NCBI GenBank assembly: GCA_002085035.1
Contig: MZGM01000079.1
Location: 1 to 6,421 of the forward strand
DNA: 6,421 nt
DNA from: Candidatus Zhuqueibacterota bacterium 4484_219
GTDB taxonomy: Bacteria; Zhuqueibacterota; JdFR-76; 4484-219
Direction: 5' to 3'
In this document: positions 3,982-6,421 of the stretch, in pieces
Numbering within the stretch: position 1 is the first letter of the stretch
Layout: each line of letters starts with the position of its first letter
The notes under the pieces: model-generated
The model's input: only the letters and a program-made list of their open reading frames with translations
Told to the model about the DNA's origin: nothing
Database searches by the model: none
Translations under genes and position numbers: made by a program

Positions 3982-6421
3982 TCAGAATCCCATTCTCAGA
4001 TAGACCACGGGGTAGTACACCCACTGCCTTTCCTGAACGAGGTAAGCTGCTCCCCAGCCAACTCCTAAAGGTAACCATTCGAAAAGATCAAGGCTAAGTA
4101 TTAGCTCACCGCCGGCTGAACTGTGAACATCCCGACGCATCCATTCTGTGTCCCAACGATACGGAAAACTGGTACTAAGGCTGTAAAAAAATCGCGTTGC
4201 CAGCGTGCGCAGCAGGAAAGAAGGCAAACCAGCACGTCCCCACTCCACATACCACAATGGGGCAAGATAACTGATTGACCCAGTAAGAATATTGGGTGCT
4301 GCAAAATCGTTCCACCCATAGCCAGTGGCAATTGAGCCAGCAAAGGGAAATTGATAATTACCCCAGGTACGAAAGGCAGAAATTTTTATTCCCAACACGT
4401 GATGACGATGAATTGGTACTGGCAGATGTTGCCGAAAGTGAATACTCCAGAAGTTGGCTTTGTAATCGGCACCCCATCTGGCGATGCTTTTTTGCCAATT
4501 CAGATGTAAATAGGTCAAATGAGAAGACCAGAAATCCTTATAAGTAGCAGCTACGCGGGTGAAAGAACCTGTTACAGTTGGCCCTGTAAACCATCTTGCC
4601 GAGAACTTGCCTTTTCCCCCAGCAATACGAAAGGTCTGCCAACCAATTTGAAATCGCCATTGGACAGCAGTAAAGTCGGCTCGGGTCAAAACAGGAAAGT
4701 CCAATGCTATTTCTCCACCACTGTAACGAGTCCAATAGCTACCAGGCTCAGACCAGTAGGTTCTTTTAACAGGTAAGGAATAGAGGTGCACTTTTGGATG
4801 AGGAAAAATTCCGGCGTAGCGGTAGAACAGATTACCATAAGGCTTCTCGGTTTCAGGGTTGTACACTACCATCAATTGGGCTGCATGCTTACCGAGAGCA
4901 TCCATTGGAAAGCTGAAAATCCCAAGGGCGCCTCCCCTCGCATCTGCAATAGCCATGGGTAGCCACCATTTCGGTGGAAAAAGCTGGCGCAGCCCGTTGT
5001 AATTTTCAGCAGGTCTCAGCGAATCCAACCGGAAGTAAGTTGGGATTTCCTTTTTAGTAAAGATGGAATATTTTTCTTCTAACCTGATTTTGAGCAATGG
5101 CACTGCCTTCCACTGCTGACGATTCATCGGTATTACCACCAGGTGACGGCCATCGGCATCTTCTGCTGTAAAGGCAAGTTTTTCTCCATCTGGCGATATC
5201 GCTGGAGAATAAGCACCCCAGGGCTCGAAGGTCAGTTGATAGAGATTTTTAGTCTCAAGTTCAAAAGCAAAAATATTCTCCATGCCGCGAAAATTGGAAA
5301 CGAAAATCACTGTGCGACCATCTGGAGTGAAAGTCGGCAGCAGAATTCCGGTTTTGAATTGTAGCTGGTGAGGCAAGACCAAACGCTTCTGCAAATTACT
5401 GCCATTTCGGCTAACTGTGTACAGGGCCTGCTGACCTTGTTGATTAAGACAAAAGGCAATAGTTTCGCCATCTGGTGACCAACAAGGGTTCAGGGTATTT
5501 GCCCGCTTAAAATGGGTGAGCTGATAAACCCTCGGGGGATTGCTCTCTAAATCAAGCAAAACCAAATTACTATAGCCCTTTTCATTTCGCACAGCCACAA
5601 TTTGTCTACCATCTGGCGAAGGTGATGGAGATTTAAGATGCGCATTTTGAGTAAGCCGACGAACCTTCCCCGAATCCAAATTCAACTCGTAAATATCACT
5701 AACGATTTGACTCGGATAAAGCGGATCGGGCCTGACCCAGGAATAATAGAATTTATTGTTGGCCAGACCATTACACTGGCTGGGCAACACTGATAGACGC
5801 TTAACCCTGCGTTTTCGGCCAGTTTGCAAATCAATCCTGTAAAGAGTAGGAAATTCTTCATTACTGGTGCAATGAATCAGAATGCGGCGGTTATCAAGCC
5901 ACAGAGGCTTACCGTAAAACTCCAAACGTTCGTTGGTACGAAAGATGTACGGTTGTGGATTCGCTGGTAACGAATCCAAATAGACTTGCATTTGCTGTCG
6001 TTCTTTCTTCAAAAAATCTTTGTACAGTGTTCCTACCCATTTGCCGGTTTTACGGCGAAATGCCCAGTTAAGCCCCAAAAATGGAAATTTGCTATAGTAG
6101 TCGCTTACCTGCATGATAATATCGTCACCATATTTTTGGCGGAGATAGTTGAGAAAAAAGTAGCCGGTAACGTAGGGTTTGTCCCGAGGCAAGGAGTTGG
6201 GGAGAAAATTTCCGTCTCGTACCAGATTACCCAGACGTCCGGCTGCCAGTTGCGCCCATAATTTGCCACGATGGTAGGTGGAGCGTCCACGTCCGCCAGT
6301 GGTACAACTGGTCTCCAAATTGACTGCGGTACCCTCCAGAAACCAAGCAGAGGTCATGGCATTCACCAGATTCATCTGGCCAAATAATTTTAGGAAATTA
6401 GCGAATCCACCCCGTGCCATG
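3982..6421 (-). CDS. Peptidase MA-like / TolB propeller / outer-membrane beta-barrel protein (5' end outside the window)
   Basis: At least 812 residues are visible, numbered from the ATG at 6420, which is probably internal. Three parts follow in order. (1) Residues 1-150 look like the end of a gluzincin metallopeptidase domain of the peptidase MA type: SAWFLEGTAV (24-33) fits the segment that carries the third zinc ligand (Glu29), and YVTGYFFLNYLRQKYGDD (83-100) is the usual following helix. The HEXXH helix would lie beyond the right edge. (2) Residues 168-442 form a TolB-like six-bladed propeller; four blades carry the PD40 motif (SPSPDG 266-271, WSPDG 314-318, FTPDG 364-368, ISPDG 408-412). 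(3) Residues 490-812 are an aromatic-rich outer-membrane barrel; GGALGIFSFPMDALGKH (496-512) resembles the first strands of Omp85/BamA-like barrels in TolB-barrel proteins, and the chain ends MGF, with the terminal Phe typical of the outer-membrane insertion signal. The protein should sit in the outer membrane with peptidase and propeller in the periplasm or outside. Substrate unknown; whether the peptidase is active cannot be judged here. Confidence 0.85.
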   Translation of the reverse strand, partial: MARGGFANFLKLFGQMNLVNAMTSAWFLEGTAVNLETSCTTGGRGRSTYHRGKLWAQLAAGRLGNLVRDGNFLPNSLPRDKPYVTGYFFLNYLRQKYGDDIIMQVSDYYSKFPFLGLNWAFRRKTGKWVGTLYKDFLKKERQQMQVYLDSLPANPQPYIFRTNERLEFYGKPLWLDNRRILIHCTSNEEFPTLYRIDLQTGRKRRVKRLSVLPSQCNGLANNKFYYSWVRPDPLYPSQIVSDIYELNLDSGKVRRLTQNAHLKSPSPSPDGRQIVAVRNEKGYSNLVLLDLESNPPRVYQLTHFKRANTLNPCWSPDGETIAFCLNQQGQQALYTVSRNGSNLQKRLVLPHQLQFKTGILLPTFTPDGRTVIFVSNFRGMENIFAFELETKNLYQLTFEPWGAYSPAISPDGEKLAFTAEDADGRHLVVIPMNRQQWKAVPLLKIRLEEKYSIFTKKEIPTYFRLDSLRPAENYNGLRQLFPPKWWLPMAIADARGGALGIFSFPMDALGKHAAQLMVVYNPETEKPYGNLFYRYAGIFPHPKVHLYSLPVKRTYWSEPGSYWTRYSGGEIALDFPVLTRADFTAVQWRFQIGWQTFRIAGGKGKFSARWFTGPTVTGSFTRVAATYKDFWSSHLTYLHLNWQKSIARWGADYKANFWSIHFRQHLPVPIHRHHVLGIKISAFRTWGNYQFPFAGSIATGYGWNDFAAPNILTGSISYLAPLWYVEWGRAGLPSFLLRTLATRFFYSLSTSFPYRWDTEWMRRDVHSSAGGELILSLDLFEWLPLGVGWGAAYLVQERQWVYYPVVYLRMGF
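5186..5616 (-). repeat. Four PD40-coding DNA repeats in the propeller
   Basis: The plus-strand octamer CCATCTGG recurs at 5186, 5318, 5468 and 5609, spaced 132, 150 and 141 bases apart, all multiples of three. On the coding strand each copy encodes the Pro-Asp-Gly turn of one propeller blade with the same codons (CCA GAT GG). This is duplication at the protein level that remains visible in the DNA, not a mobile repeat. Confidence 0.8.

Noticed and set aside
5186..5616. Regularly spaced CCATCTGG copies as a CRISPR-like or tandem array
   Set aside because: The spacing is a multiple of three and each copy encodes the Pro-Asp-Gly turn of a propeller blade; the intervening sequence is coding.
5986..6261. 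A 91-codon plus-strand frame opposite the metallopeptidase gene
   Set aside because: The opposite strand encodes the recognisable gluzincin tail; this frame has no ribosome binding site or known motif.

Overview
The window looks like a piece of a Gram-negative bacterial chromosome with moderate GC. The minus-strand gene encodes an outer-membrane beta-barrel that ends in a C-terminal Phe, which implies a diderm cell. The set of a YlxR-L7Ae fusion, a prokaryotic OPT peptide transporter and a metallopeptidase-TolB-barrel protein would fit a bacterium of the FCB/Calditrichota/KSB1 type. That placement is an impression from family content, not a demonstrated taxonomy.

Layout. At 3-551 (+) is the C-terminal part of a beta-rich, probably exported protein whose start lies to the left. 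At 582-1142 (+) is a YlxR (RnpM)-L7Ae fusion, an RNA-binding protein that in many bacteria sits between nusA and infB but here does not. A 263-base non-coding gap (1143-1405) holds small inverted and direct repeats. At 1406-3391 (+) is a complete OPT-family oligopeptide transporter, followed after 21 bases by a 170-residue helical protein of unknown function (3413-3925, +); the two look like an operon. At 3982-6420 (-), convergent with that pair, is a large gene whose 5' end leaves the window on the right. It encodes the tail of a zinc metallopeptidase (gluzincin) domain, a six-bladed TolB-like propeller and an outer-membrane barrel.

How the genes may work together. The OPT transporter would import short peptides through the inner membrane, and its small partner may be an accessory. 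The convergent gene is an envelope protein with a possible proteolytic domain. A peptide-handling theme (surface proteolysis plus peptide uptake) is tempting, but opposite strands and separate transcription give no direct support. The YlxR-L7Ae protein belongs to translation/RNA processing and seems unrelated to its neighbours.

I found no mobile element, CRISPR array, tRNA or rRNA, and no clear evidence of a new defence or biosynthetic system. The least explained items are the small helical partner of the transporter, the relocated ylxR gene and the three-part envelope protein.
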